DNA of 64,000 bases from NCBI RefSeq assembly GCF_025515305.1, contig NZ_JAOPHT010000003.1:1-64000 (forward strand), written 5' to 3'. This document shows, piece after piece, positions 24,689 through 33,984 of this stretch (position 1 is the stretch's first letter; every line of letters begins with the position of its first letter). This DNA comes from Roseicyclus sediminis. GTDB taxonomy: Bacteria; Pseudomonadota; Alphaproteobacteria; Rhodobacterales; Rhodobacteraceae. The position numbers and the translations under genes are program-made. The notes below the pieces were generated by a model that was not told the origin of the DNA, ran no database searches, and saw only the letters and a program-made list of their open reading frames with translations.

Positions 24689-27162
24689 AGCTCTGGTCGC
24701 CGGAAGGGCGGAACGAGACGCGCGGCGATCCCGCCGCCCGCATCGGCTACGATGTGCTCGGCCCGGTGGTGCAGCGCTGGCTCCTCGCACTGCACCAGTA
24801 CCTCCTTTACCACGATGACGGCAGAACCCTGGCGCTCCAATGCGCACGCGCCGGCCTTCGGATTGCGGAACTGCACGGGACGTTCGCGCGCGGCCGCGGT
24901 CGAAAAGGCCCCGAGGCGCGCATGTTCTGGATCTCGCGCGTGGCCGTCGCCAAGGGTGTCTTCGCGCGGCCCGGCGGACGCGAACCCAGCATCGGGCTGC
25001 TGACACGCGAGTACAGCAGCCAGCCGCTGCGCGACCTCGTCACCGGGCTGATGCGCAACCGGCCGGACCTTCTGAAGCGCATCGACCTCGCGGACCGAAG
25101 CCTGGACGCACATGGCCACAACCTGCCCGGCTGGCTGACGGTGGACGGCCCCGTGCAACGGCGGCTGATCGCCTTCCTCGAGGAAAGTTCCGCGGCCTTC
25201 GACGCCGAGCTCGCGTCGCTTCTCGCGGGTCGGGACCGCGCGCTTCTGATCGACAGCGGCTGGCAGGGCACGGCGCAAAGCCTCCTGGCATCCGCCTATC
25301 CCGGCACCGACTGGCGCGGCCTCTATTTCGGACGCATCCTGACGCCCGCACATGATCCGGCGATCGTGGGCGATTGCATCGGCCTGATGTTCGAGGCCGA
25401 GACCTGGGACCCCTTGAGGCCGGAGACGGCCTTCGTCCGGCACCGCCACCTGGTCGAATCCCTCCTCGAACCCGCCGCCCCTTCCGTCGAGGACGTGCGC
25501 GGCGGCCCCGCCGGGCAGGCGGCCGAAAGGATGATCGCCACCTGCCAGGCCGCGCGTCCCGATCCCGTGGCCGACGCGCTGTATCTGCAGGTGCGCCGCT
25601 ACGTCGCCGACCATGCCGGGCAGCCGATCGCGGAGATTCTCGCCGCGCACGCCCGGGCCATGCCCGAGCTTGCGCGCATGATCCTCCGGCCGCGGCCCGA
25701 CGAGGTGCCACACCTCGCGGCCAAGCCGCGCTCGGCCGATTTCGGAAAGGCGCTCGACGTGCCGGTCGTCACACCGCCAAGCCCGGACAGGACAGGAACA
25801 CGCGCAGACACCCGCGAGGCACGGATCGTGCGCGCCCTCTGGACCGAGGGGCAGATCGCCCTCGAACTACCCCCGGCCGCTGCACGGGAGATGCAGGACA
25901 GGGTCCGCGGCGCATCCGCGACGGCCGATTATTTCGACCCCGCCGCGTCCCGGACCGCGCCCCTCGCCGCAAGGCCGCTCGCGGACACCGCCCGTCCCCG
26001 CGTCGCCGTCGTCACGCGCACGAAAAACCGGCCTCTCCTTCTGGCGCGCGCCGCGCGGAGCGTGGCCGGGCAGGACTTCGGCGATCTGGTCTGGACCGTC
26101 GTGAACGATGGCGGCGATGCCGACGAGGTCGCGCGCATCATGGCCGGAACAGGGATGGATCCGAGGCGGATGCGCCTCGTCTCCCTCGACGAAAGCCAGG
26201 GGATGGAAGCCGCCTCGAATGCCGGGATCGGCGCCTGCGACAGCGACCTCGTCGTGATCCACGACGACGACGACAGCTGGCTTCCCGGTTTCCTGACCCG
26301 CACCGTCTCCTTTCTCGACAGCGCGGCGGGCACCCGTTACGGCGGCGTGGCGACCCACTCCCTCTATATCTCCGAGGAGATCCGAGGCGACGCCGTGATC
26401 GAGCATGGGACCCGTCCCTACAACGACTGGGTCCGCAACGTGCAGCTTGCCGAGATGGCCTGCGGCAACTTCTTTCCCCCGATCGCCTTCGTCTTCCGGC
26501 GCGCCGTCTGGGACCGTGTCGGCGGCTTCAACGAGGCGTTGCCGGTTCTCGGCGACTGGTTCTTCAACATGGAAGTGCTGCTGGAGGACGACATCGCCGT
26601 CCTGCCGGAACCGCTGGCCCGCTACCACCACAGGGACCGCGGCGACGACATGGCCGGGGTCTACGCGAACTCGGTCATCGGAGGGGTCTCCAAACACGAG
26701 GAATTCGCCGCCGTGGCGCGCAATGCCTTCCTGCGGCGGCACGGAGAGCGCGCGGGCGTGGCAGCCAGTTTCGCGCTCGGCTACGCGGTGAGCGATCTGC
26801 GCGGGCGCATCGACAGGACGTCCGCACCCCAGGCCGCGCCACCCGCGGCCGCAAAGCGCGCAACGGATGACCGCCTGTGGTGCGCGGCGGAACTGAACGG
26901 CGCGCTTGCCGGAATTCCGTGGTGGCGTCGGCCGCTGGCCTTCGCCCCGGTCGCCGCCGATTGCGGCTGGACCGAGCTTGCCCCGCTGCTGCGCAAGGCG
27001 GGCCGGGCGCTGCGCCCGCCGCCGGATTTCGACGAGGCCGGGTATCTTCGCGTCAACCCGGACGTCGCCGATGCGGTGCGGTCGGGGGCGATGGCGTCTG
27101 GATACCTGCACTACGTCCTGCATGGCCGGGGCGAGGGCCGGCCGCGGCGCGCCACGGGCTGA
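24685..27162 (+). CDS. Large two-part protein: HAD-associated domain plus family 2 glycosyltransferase
   Basis: An 825-residue protein. Residues 1 to about 340 resemble the C-terminal half of COG5610-type HAD proteins, with LLTREYSSQPLRDL and LLIDSGWQGTAQSL. From about residue 430 a GT-A glycosyltransferase starts with RVAVVTRTKNRPLLLARAAR. It has the metal-binding DDDDSW, then GNFFPPIAFVFRRAVWDRVGGFNE and a base-region GDWFFNMEVL. The last 40 residues hold DFDEAGYLRVNPDVADAV...HYVLHGRGEGR, a small module seen in glycan-related and secreted proteins. It probably adds a sugar to the exported glycan at the cytoplasmic face. The start overlaps the HAD gene (ATGA). Confidence 0.85.
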   Translation: MKLWSPEGRNETRGDPAARIGYDVLGPVVQRWLLALHQYLLYHDDGRTLALQCARAGLRIAELHGTFARGRGRKGPEARMFWISRVAVAKGVFARPGGREPSIGLLTREYSSQPLRDLVTGLMRNRPDLLKRIDLADRSLDAHGHNLPGWLTVDGPVQRRLIAFLEESSAAFDAELASLLAGRDRALLIDSGWQGTAQSLLASAYPGTDWRGLYFGRILTPAHDPAIVGDCIGLMFEAETWDPLRPETAFVRHRHLVESLLEPAAPSVEDVRGGPAGQAAERMIATCQAARPDPVADALYLQVRRYVADHAGQPIAEILAAHARAMPELARMILRPRPDEVPHLAAKPRSADFGKALDVPVVTPPSPDRTGTRADTREARIVRALWTEGQIALELPPAAAREMQDRVRGASATADYFDPAASRTAPLAARPLADTARPRVAVVTRTKNRPLLLARAARSVAGQDFGDLVWTVVNDGGDADEVARIMAGTGMDPRRMRLVSLDESQGMEAASNAGIGACDSDLVVIHDDDDSWLPGFLTRTVSFLDSAAGTRYGGVATHSLYISEEIRGDAVIEHGTRPYNDWVRNVQLAEMACGNFFPPIAFVFRRAVWDRVGGFNEALPVLGDWFFNMEVLLEDDIAVLPEPLARYHHRDRGDDMAGVYANSVIGGVSKHEEFAAVARNAFLRRHGERAGVAASFALGYAVSDLRGRIDRTSAPQAAPPAAAKRATDDRLWCAAELNGALAGIPWWRRPLAFAPVAADCGWTELAPLLRKAGRALRPPPDFDEAGYLRVNPDVADAVRSGAMASGYLHYVLHGRGEGRPRRATG

Positions 27163-27359
27163 GCGATGGCGCCCGACCTTATTCCCGGCCCGGGAGGCGC
27201 CGATACCGTCGCGACCCCGGGCTGTCGGGCGGCGGGCACGCCTTTCACCCGCGGCCCCGGCGCAAGTGGACCTGCGCGGCCGGACACTCCGGGCAAGGGC
27301 GCGGGCCTTGCCGACACATGCAACGGCCGGTTCCGGCGCACCCATGCGGGGCGTGGCCC

Positions 27360-28085
27360 GTGATCAGCGTCGCAGCTCGCCACTTCGGGCAGCCCGACGG
27401 GTTGACCAACTACATCTGCCATTGGTCGCGGACGCGGAACTATGTCTACGTCGAGACGCCCAAGGTGGCCTGCACGACCGTCAAACGCGTGCTTCAGGCC
27501 GCCGAGCTTGGCCGAGCCGACCATCCCCTCATGCCGGCCGACGTGCATGACCGCGGCGCGTCCCCCCTTTTGTCGCCGCATGACGATCCCGGCGCTTTCC
27601 TCACCGCTCTGCACGATCCGTCCTGTTTCCGCTTCGCCTTCGTGCGCAACCCCTATGCGCGCGCCTTGTCCTGTTGGCTCGACAAGTTCGTCGGCAACGA
27701 GTTCGAGAACGCGCGGCTCGCCCCGCTTCTCGGTTTCGCATCCGGCGAGGTTCCCGACTTCGCCGATTTCCTGCGCGCCGTCGCCGCCCAGCCGGAGGCC
27801 GGGCGCGACCCCCATTGGGCGACGCAGAGCTATCTCCTGAGGCCCGACCGCATCCGCTATGGGTTTCTGGGTCGGTTCGAGACTTTCCGCACGGATTTCC
27901 TGCGGGTCTGCGGCCACCTCGGGATCGGGGAGCATGCGGGCGAGCTGTCGGACACATGGCACGCCACCCGCGCCGCCGGGAAGGTCGCATCGCGTGTCGG
28001 CGCGCTGGAGGGCGCGCTGATCCGCCAGATCTACGACGCGGATTTCCGCACCTTCGGCTACGGCTGGGACCCGGCGCTGGTCTGA
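27360..28085 (+). CDS. Sulfotransferase family 2 protein (carbohydrate sulfotransferase)
   Basis: A protein of about 241 residues with PAPS-binding elements. The 5'-phosphosulfate loop is VETPKVACTTVKRVLQ, and the 3'-phosphate site is FAFVRNPYARALSCWLDKF. This is the carbohydrate sulfotransferase type (HNK-1/chondroitin-like, family 2) found in bacterial capsule loci. It would transfer sulfate from PAPS to a sugar or lipid. The start is uncertain. A GTG at 27360 fits the beginning of recognisable sequence, with an ATG at 27318 as alternative, and neither has a strong Shine-Dalgarno. The preceding 197 bases show no gene that I can support. It closes the glycan locus. Confidence 0.8.
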   Translation: MISVAARHFGQPDGLTNYICHWSRTRNYVYVETPKVACTTVKRVLQAAELGRADHPLMPADVHDRGASPLLSPHDDPGAFLTALHDPSCFRFAFVRNPYARALSCWLDKFVGNEFENARLAPLLGFASGEVPDFADFLRAVAAQPEAGRDPHWATQSYLLRPDRIRYGFLGRFETFRTDFLRVCGHLGIGEHAGELSDTWHATRAAGKVASRVGALEGALIRQIYDADFRTFGYGWDPALV

Positions 28086-28181
28086 GGCAGGGTGGCGCCA
28101 TTGCCGACCGGCGCTTGCTTGCGGCGGGGCGGTGGGGTGTCTAGAACGGGCCCAGATCCTGGCCCCCGAGGAGCGCGTCCA

Positions 28182-29723
28182 ATGCCCGCAAAGTCGTCCG
28201 CGCCGCCCAAGCCCGTTGTCCTGTGCATTCTCGACGGATGGGGTATCGGCCCGACCGAGGCGGACAACGCGCCTCTTCTTGCCCGCACCCCGAATTTTGA
28301 CAGGATCTGGTCCGAGGGACCGCACGCCACGCTGGTGACCCATGGCCACGATGTCGGCCTGCCGGACGGGCAGATGGGCAACTCCGAGGTCGGACATACG
28401 AATATCGGCGCGGGCCGGGTGGTGGCGATGGACCTCGGGATGATCGACCTCGCCATCGAGGACGGGTCCTTCTTCGAAAAGCCCGCGCTTGCCGACTTCG
28501 TCGCGGCGGTGAAGTCCACCGGCGGCCGCGCCCATGTCGCGGGTCTCGCCTCGCCCGGGGGTGTGCATTCCCACCAGTCCCACATCGTGGCGGCCGCGAA
28601 GGCGCTGACCGGCGCGGGGCTCGAGGTGCTGGTTCACGCGATCACCGACGGGCGCGACGTGGCGCCGACCTCCGCCGCCGGCCAGATCGCCGACCTCGAC
28701 GCCGCCCTGCCGGAGGGCGCGCGGATCGTCACCGTCTCGGGGCGCTACTTCGCCATGGATCGCGACAACCGCTGGGACCGGGTGGAACGGGCCTGGCGCG
28801 CGATCGTGCTGGCCGAGGGCGAGACCGGGGCCGCGACCGCCGAAGCCACCGTGCAGGCGGCCTATGATGCGGGCGCCAGCGACGAGTTCATCCCGCCCGC
28901 AATCGTGTCAGGCGCCGGCTATGCCGGGATGCGGGCCGACGATGGCCTCTTCTTCATCAATTTCCGCGCCGATCGCGCCCGCGAGATCCTCGCGGCCATC
29001 GGCGATCCGGAGTTCACCGGTTTCGACCGTGGCGACGCGCCGCGCCCCGCGGCGATGCTGGGCATGGTGGACTATTCCACCGCACACAACCGCTACATGA
29101 CCACGATGTTCCCCAAGCAGGAGATTGTGAACACGCTGGCGGAATGGGTCGCGAAGCACGGTCTGCGGCAGTTCCACATCGCCGAGACCGAGAAATACCC
29201 GCACGTCACGTTCTTTCTGAACGGCGGCAAGGAACCGCCCGTCGAGGGCGAGGACCGCTACATGGCGGCGTCGCCCAAGGTCGCAACCTACGACCTGCAA
29301 CCCGAGATGAGCGCCGCGGAAGTGACGGATCACCTCGTCGGGGCGATCCGGGACGGCTATGACCTGATCGTGGTGAACTACGCCAACCCGGACATGGTGG
29401 GCCATACCGGGGACCTGCAGGCCGCGATCCGCGCCTGCGAGGCGGTGGACGAGGGACTCGGCCGGGTTCTGGGCGCGCTGACCGAGGTGGGCGGCGCGAT
29501 GATCGTCACTGCCGACCACGGCAACTGCGAGACGATGATCGACCCGGTCACCGGCGGGCCGCACACCGCGCACACGCTGAACCCCGTGCCGGTGATCCTG
29601 GTCGGGGGCCCTCCGGGCGCGCGGCTGCGCGACGGGCGCCTCGCCGACCTCGCGCCGACGCTCCTGCAGCTCATGGCGCTGGAGAAGCCGCCCGAGATGA
29701 CCGGGGAAAGCCTGATCGCATGA
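28182..29723 (+). CDS. gpmI: 2,3-bisphosphoglycerate-independent phosphoglycerate mutase
   Basis: A 513-residue cytosolic, manganese-dependent enzyme of glycolysis that interconverts 3- and 2-phosphoglycerate. It belongs to the alkaline-phosphatase superfamily. PVVLCILDGWG gives metal-binding Asp, the phosphoserine nucleophile is S68 in QMGNSEVGHTNIGAGR, and metal-binding clusters appear in NYANPDMVGHTGD and IVTADHGNCE. Length matches the family. GAGGAG upstream of 28182 supports this start over the ATG at 28092. The stop overlaps the next start by 4 bases. The gpmI-envC-ctpA-rppH order is a conserved block in alphaproteobacteria. Confidence 0.95.
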   Translation: MPAKSSAPPKPVVLCILDGWGIGPTEADNAPLLARTPNFDRIWSEGPHATLVTHGHDVGLPDGQMGNSEVGHTNIGAGRVVAMDLGMIDLAIEDGSFFEKPALADFVAAVKSTGGRAHVAGLASPGGVHSHQSHIVAAAKALTGAGLEVLVHAITDGRDVAPTSAAGQIADLDAALPEGARIVTVSGRYFAMDRDNRWDRVERAWRAIVLAEGETGAATAEATVQAAYDAGASDEFIPPAIVSGAGYAGMRADDGLFFINFRADRAREILAAIGDPEFTGFDRGDAPRPAAMLGMVDYSTAHNRYMTTMFPKQEIVNTLAEWVAKHGLRQFHIAETEKYPHVTFFLNGGKEPPVEGEDRYMAASPKVATYDLQPEMSAAEVTDHLVGAIRDGYDLIVVNYANPDMVGHTGDLQAAIRACEAVDEGLGRVLGALTEVGGAMIVTADHGNCETMIDPVTGGPHTAHTLNPVPVILVGGPPGARLRDGRLADLAPTLLQLMALEKPPEMTGESLIA

Positions 29724-30850
29724 ACCGTCTCGCGGGTTTCGCCCTGTCGGCCTGTCTGGCCTTCGCCGCACAGTCCACGAGGGCCGAGACCGATGCCGCC
29801 GCGACCGCGCTCCGCGCCGCCGAGATGCTGGAAGAGGCCGCGCTCGCCCTGTCCGAAGCCGACGGCGCCCGCGACCGGGTCGAAGCGCTGACCGAGACCG
29901 TCCGCGCCTACGAGGAGGGGCTGCTGGCGCTGCGCGAGGGCGTGCGGCAGGCCGCTCTCCGGGAACGCGCGATCCTTTTCGTCTTCGAGGCCGAGCGGGA
30001 ACGGCTGTCCCGGCTTCTCGGCGTGTTGCAATCGATCCAGTCGGCGCCCGGCCCGCTTCTGTTGCTCCATCCCGAAGGACCCGTGGGCACCGCGCGCGCG
30101 GGCATGATCGTGGCCGACGTGACCCCCGCCGTGGCGCGCGAGGCGCAGGCGCTCCGGGCGCAGCTTGAGGAACTGGCGCTTCTGCGTGCGTTGCAGGACG
30201 ACGCGCTGGCGCAACTCACCACGGGACTGTCCGGCGCGCAGGAGGCGCGCGCCGCGCTGTCTCAGGCGATCGCCGACCGCCGCGTCCTGCCCGCGCCCTT
30301 CGCCCTCGATACCGAGGCGATGGCGGCGATTCTCGCCAATGCCAATTCGCTCGACAGTTTTGCCGAGCTGCTGCGCGCGTTACCGTCGTCCGCGCCCGAC
30401 GACATCCCCGATTTCGCCGCGGCGCGTGGAAGTCTGGACAATCCGGTCATCGGCACGGTCCTGCGCCGCTTCGGCGAAACCGATGCCGCGGGCGTTTCTC
30501 GGCCGGGCCTCGTGCTTGCCAGCCGCCCCCGCGCGCTGGTCACGGCGCCATGGCCCGCGTCGGTCCGATATGCCGGCCCGCTCCTCGATTACGGAAATGT
30601 CATTATCCTGGAGCCCGAGGCTGATTATCTGTTGATCGTGGCCGGTCTGGGCGAAGTGTTCGTCGAGGCCGGACAACTGGTGACGGACGACGCGCCACTG
30701 GGACTCATGCCGGGGCCGGAAGGGGTGGGCGAGGACCTGATCCTGCCTGCGACCGGAGGCGGGGGTGCCAACCTCTCCGAAACGCTCTACCTCGAGCTTC
30801 GGGAAGGCGGGCGCCCGGTGGACCCGGCAGAGTGGTTCGCATTAGAGTAG
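29720..30850 (+). CDS. envC: EnvC-like murein hydrolase activator with degenerate M23 domain
   Basis: A 376-residue protein with a signal peptide (MNRLAGFALSACLAFAAQSTRA), a long N-terminal coiled coil (about 25-215) and a C-terminal LytM/M23-like domain starting GTVLRRFGETDAAG. The zinc ligands of active M23 peptidases (H-x(n)-D and HxH) are absent: the corresponding segment reads YGNVIILEPEADYLLIVAGL, with no histidines. It should therefore not cut murein itself. It would activate periplasmic amidases at the division site, as E. coli EnvC does. It is translationally coupled to gpmI, and ctpA follows 73 bases later. Confidence 0.85.
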   Translation: MNRLAGFALSACLAFAAQSTRAETDAAATALRAAEMLEEAALALSEADGARDRVEALTETVRAYEEGLLALREGVRQAALRERAILFVFEAERERLSRLLGVLQSIQSAPGPLLLLHPEGPVGTARAGMIVADVTPAVAREAQALRAQLEELALLRALQDDALAQLTTGLSGAQEARAALSQAIADRRVLPAPFALDTEAMAAILANANSLDSFAELLRALPSSAPDDIPDFAAARGSLDNPVIGTVLRRFGETDAAGVSRPGLVLASRPRALVTAPWPASVRYAGPLLDYGNVIILEPEADYLLIVAGLGEVFVEAGQLVTDDAPLGLMPGPEGVGEDLILPATGGGGANLSETLYLELREGGRPVDPAEWFALE

Positions 30851-30923
30851 CGTGTCGCCGGCACACCGTGGGTGCCGGACCGACGCGGCGGGACAACGCA
30901 AGACGCACGAAGGACACATGCAG

Positions 30924-32258
30924 ATGAACAAGCTGATCGTGGCGGCAATTGGGGGCATCGCGGGCGGTGTCCTGCTCAGCACGCAGGTGGCCGGACCGCT
31001 CCTTGCCCAGGAAGAGGCGCGCAATGCCTCGGTCTACCAGCAACTCGACCTTTTCGGGGACGTGTTCGAGCGGATCCGCGCCAACTACGTCGAGGAGGTC
31101 GATGAAGCCGCACTGATCGAGGCGGCGATCAACGGGATGCTGACCTCGCTCGACCCGCATTCGAGTTACCTGCCCCCGCGCGACTTCGACTCGATGCAGG
31201 TTCAGACCCGCGGCGAGTTCGGCGGCCTTGGCATTGAAGTGACGCAGGAAGACGGCTTCGTCCGCGTCATCACGCCGATGGACGACACCCCGGCCATGGA
31301 GGCCGGCGTCGAGGCGGGCGACTTCATCACCCATGTGGATGGCGAGGCACTTCTCGGGCTGACGCTGGAGCAGGCGGTGGACCTGATGCGCGGGCCGGTC
31401 GGCTCGGAAATCATCATCACCATCGTCCGCGAGGGCGAGGAAGAGCCTTTCGACCTGACGATCGTGCGCGACCGCATCCGCCTGACCGCCGTGCGCTCGC
31501 GGCTTGAAGGGAACACCGCGATCCTCCGGATCTCGACCTTCAACGACCAGACCTTCCCGAACCTGCGCGACGGGCTGGAGGAGATGATCGCGGAAGTCGG
31601 CGGCCTCGAGAACCTCAACGGCGTTGTCATCGATCTGCGCAACAACGCCGGCGGCCTGCTGAGCGAGGCGATCCGCGTCTCCGATGCGTTCCTCGAGCAA
31701 GGCGAGATCGTCTCGACCCGCGGCCGGGAGCCGCAGGACGGCGAGCGCTACAACGCGACGCCGGGCGACATGATCGAGGGGCTGCCGATGGTCGTCCTCG
31801 TGAACGGCGGTTCGGCATCGGCATCGGAGATCGTCGCGGGCGCGCTTCAGGATCATCGCCGCGCCGTCGTTGTCGGCACCAATACCTTCGGCAAGGGCTC
31901 GGTCCAGTCCGTCATGCCCCTGCCCGGCAACGGCGCGATGCGGCTGACGACCTCGCTCTACTACACGCCGTCGGGCCGCTCGATCCAGGCGCTGGGCGTC
32001 GCGCCCGACATCCTGGTCGAGCAGCGCGATCCCGTGGAGATGACCGAGGAGGAGCAAGGCAGCGTCTTCCGCCGGAACGAGGCATCGCTGCGCGGCGCGC
32101 TGCAGAACTCGACCCTGACCGAGGACGAAATGCGTCAGCTCGAGGAAGAGCAGGCCATCGCCGAGGCCACTGCACGGCTCAGGAACGAGGATTATCAGCT
32201 GGCCTACGCCATCGACATCCTGACCGGCCTGAACGCGCTGGGCCCGAACGCCCAGTAA
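30924..32258 (+). CDS. ctpA: Carboxy-terminal processing protease CtpA (S41)
   Basis: A periplasmic serine protease of about 444 residues. An N-terminal signal or anchor (LIVAAIGGIAGGVLL) is followed by a helical region with LDLFGDVFERI. A PDZ domain (about 93-180, GEFGGLGIEV...MEAGVEAGDFI) leads into the S41 catalytic core. The catalytic pair is S299 in NGGSASASEIVAGAL and K324 in TFGKGSVQ, 25 residues apart as in Prc. It trims C-termini of envelope proteins, and EnvC/amidase systems are possible partners. The AAGGA site is better spaced for the ATG at 30924 than for the one at 30918. It is followed 12 bases later by rppH. Confidence 0.92.
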   Translation: MNKLIVAAIGGIAGGVLLSTQVAGPLLAQEEARNASVYQQLDLFGDVFERIRANYVEEVDEAALIEAAINGMLTSLDPHSSYLPPRDFDSMQVQTRGEFGGLGIEVTQEDGFVRVITPMDDTPAMEAGVEAGDFITHVDGEALLGLTLEQAVDLMRGPVGSEIIITIVREGEEEPFDLTIVRDRIRLTAVRSRLEGNTAILRISTFNDQTFPNLRDGLEEMIAEVGGLENLNGVVIDLRNNAGGLLSEAIRVSDAFLEQGEIVSTRGREPQDGERYNATPGDMIEGLPMVVLVNGGSASASEIVAGALQDHRRAVVVGTNTFGKGSVQSVMPLPGNGAMRLTTSLYYTPSGRSIQALGVAPDILVEQRDPVEMTEEEQGSVFRRNEASLRGALQNSTLTEDEMRQLEEEQAIAEATARLRNEDYQLAYAIDILTGLNALGPNAQ

Positions 32259-32270
32259 CGGCAGGCGGCC

Positions 32271-32744
32271 ATGACGCCGGAAGAGATCGCGGCCCTGCCC
32301 TATCGCCCCTGTGTGGGCGTGGTCCTGACGGACGGGCAGGGCCGTATCTTTGCCGGTCAGCGCGCGGACATGGAGACACCGGCCTGGCAGATGCCGCAGG
32401 GCGGAATCGACAAGGGCGAGACCCCGGTCGAGGCCGCGCTGCGGGAACTGCGCGAGGAAACCGGCGTGAAGAAGCGCCACGTCACGGTGCTGGCCGAGAC
32501 GGCCGACTGGCTGCCCTACGACCTGCCGGCCGAGGTGCTGCCCTATCGCGGCAAGTACAGGGGCCAGACGCAGAAATGGGTTCTGGTGCGGCTCGACGCG
32601 GGGGACGAGGTGATCGACCTCGCGCACGAGGACGTGGAATTCTCGGACTGGCGCTGGATGACCGGCGCGGAACTCCTGTCGGAGATCGTGGGCTTCAAGC
32701 GGCCGATCTACGCGGCGGTGCTGTCCGAATTCGGCCTCGCCTGA
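32271..32744 (+). CDS. rppH: RNA pyrophosphohydrolase RppH
   Basis: A 157-residue Nudix hydrolase that removes pyrophosphate from 5'-triphosphate RNA, starting 5'-end-dependent decay. It opens with YRPCVGVVLTDGQGRIFAGQR. Its Nudix box is GGIDKGETPVEAALRELREE, and KYRGQTQKWVLVRL is the typical RppH/IalA block. Some alphaproteobacterial members were first described as invasion-associated dinucleoside polyphosphate hydrolases (IalA). The enzyme is cytosolic. It is the last gene of the gpmI-envC-ctpA block and converges on the sterol-desaturase gene. Confidence 0.93.
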   Translation: MTPEEIAALPYRPCVGVVLTDGQGRIFAGQRADMETPAWQMPQGGIDKGETPVEAALRELREETGVKKRHVTVLAETADWLPYDLPAEVLPYRGKYRGQTQKWVLVRLDAGDEVIDLAHEDVEFSDWRWMTGAELLSEIVGFKRPIYAAVLSEFGLA

Positions 32745-32807
32745 AGGTCGCCGATCCCGGCTGCCGGTCAGCCGGGCCATCGGCCTTCGGGTGTGGTCCC
32801 GACCGGG

Positions 32808-33800
32808 TTATCGCGTGCGGCGCGGGGCGAATTGCGTTCGGATCCGCTCGGCGCTCTGCTGGAAGGGGCGGAACATCAGCGCGCTCACGCTGTGCCACGC
32901 GCCGCCATCCTCCTCGGTGCCAAGGCCAAAGGTGATCTCCTCCTTGCCCTTCGGCGTGTAGAGCGTGCCGGCCGCCCAATCCCAGACAGCGAAGATGAAG
33001 CCCATGTTCTTGTCCCAGTGCTCGCGCGCGACCGAATGGTGGATCTGGTGCTGCGCCGGACAGACGAAGATGTGCTGCAGCCAGACCGGGTAGCGGACCC
33101 AGACATGGCTGTGCCGGAGGTTGAACGCGGCGAGGAAGAAGACCGCAAGCACGACGTTGACCTCGAAGATCGTCAGCTGCACCGCCGCCGGCCCGAGGAA
33201 ATAGGCGAAAAGCCCGTAGACCGTGCCGATGACGACACCGGCCACGGACATGTCCATGATCTCCTCGACCGGGTGCATCCGCGCCGCGGTGATCGGGGTC
33301 ATGACTTCGGCCGAGTGGTGGACCTTGTGGTAGTCCCAGAGGAACGGGATCACGTGGTAGACGTAGTGCATGAACCAAAGCGTGAAATCGATGACCACCA
33401 CGATCACGAGCGTGACGCCGACCGCGATCCAGAAGCTCGGCTCGACCGTGGGCGCCGAAGGACCGAGGAGCGAGGTCAAACCCGCAACGGTCAGCGCGGA
33501 AACGGCGGAGGACGAGATCACCACGGAACCGTAGATCGCGGCGCGGAGCAGACGAACCACGAAGAAGTAGGCGAAGTCGGTCTGGCAGGAAGGGTGAAGC
33601 AGCACCTCTTTCGGCAACAGCCATTTCACGAGGCCAGCGGCGGCAAGCGTGCCTTCGCGGGCCTTTGTCACGACGTAGACGATGATCGCCACAAGCAGCG
33701 CCGAGCCCAGGTAGACATAGCTCAACCTGTCGCGGGTGTTGGTGAAGTGTCCGAATGGAGCCCGGGCGAGCTCGAGGAGTTCGTGCAGGATTTCCGACAT
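32808..33800 (-). CDS. Sterol desaturase / fatty acid hydroxylase family membrane protein
   Basis: A 330-residue integral membrane protein with several hydrophobic helices and the histidine boxes of the non-heme di-iron hydroxylase superfamily: HYVYH, HKVHHS with a further H in ARMHPVEE, and HQIHHS. Such enzymes introduce a hydroxyl or double bond into sterols, fatty acids, ceramides or carotenoids, and the substrate cannot be deduced. The gene stands alone, divergent from dnaE2. The 212 bases between them are AT-rich on its side, with runs of T around 33802-33840 and an ATT-containing dyad (CGATTACGAATCG region near 33842-33854) that may be part of its promoter. Confidence 0.85.
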   Translation of the reverse strand: MSEILHELLELARAPFGHFTNTRDRLSYVYLGSALLVAIIVYVVTKAREGTLAAAGLVKWLLPKEVLLHPSCQTDFAYFFVVRLLRAAIYGSVVISSSAVSALTVAGLTSLLGPSAPTVEPSFWIAVGVTLVIVVVIDFTLWFMHYVYHVIPFLWDYHKVHHSAEVMTPITAARMHPVEEIMDMSVAGVVIGTVYGLFAYFLGPAAVQLTIFEVNVVLAVFFLAAFNLRHSHVWVRYPVWLQHIFVCPAQHQIHHSVAREHWDKNMGFIFAVWDWAAGTLYTPKGKEEITFGLGTEEDGGAWHSVSALMFRPFQQSAERIRTQFAPRRTR

Positions 33801-33984
33801 CGTCCGCTTTCTTTTTCGATTTTGTTGCCTCGTTTTTTTCGTCGATTACGAATCGAATGAGGCGAAAGGCGGGCTTCACTGGTTTCTTTTTCGTCCCCGG
33901 CTTCGCCTGTTGCGCAAGGACATTCCGACGTTCCAGGGGAAGGTGCCTGACCGTACGTCCACGCCGTTCAGGCCCTCCCATTGA

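Noticed and set aside
27163-27359. Small frame between the glycosyltransferase and sulfotransferase genes
   Set aside because: A 65-codon frame with Gly/Pro/Thr-rich translation, no Shine-Dalgarno and no family resemblance; treated as non-coding.
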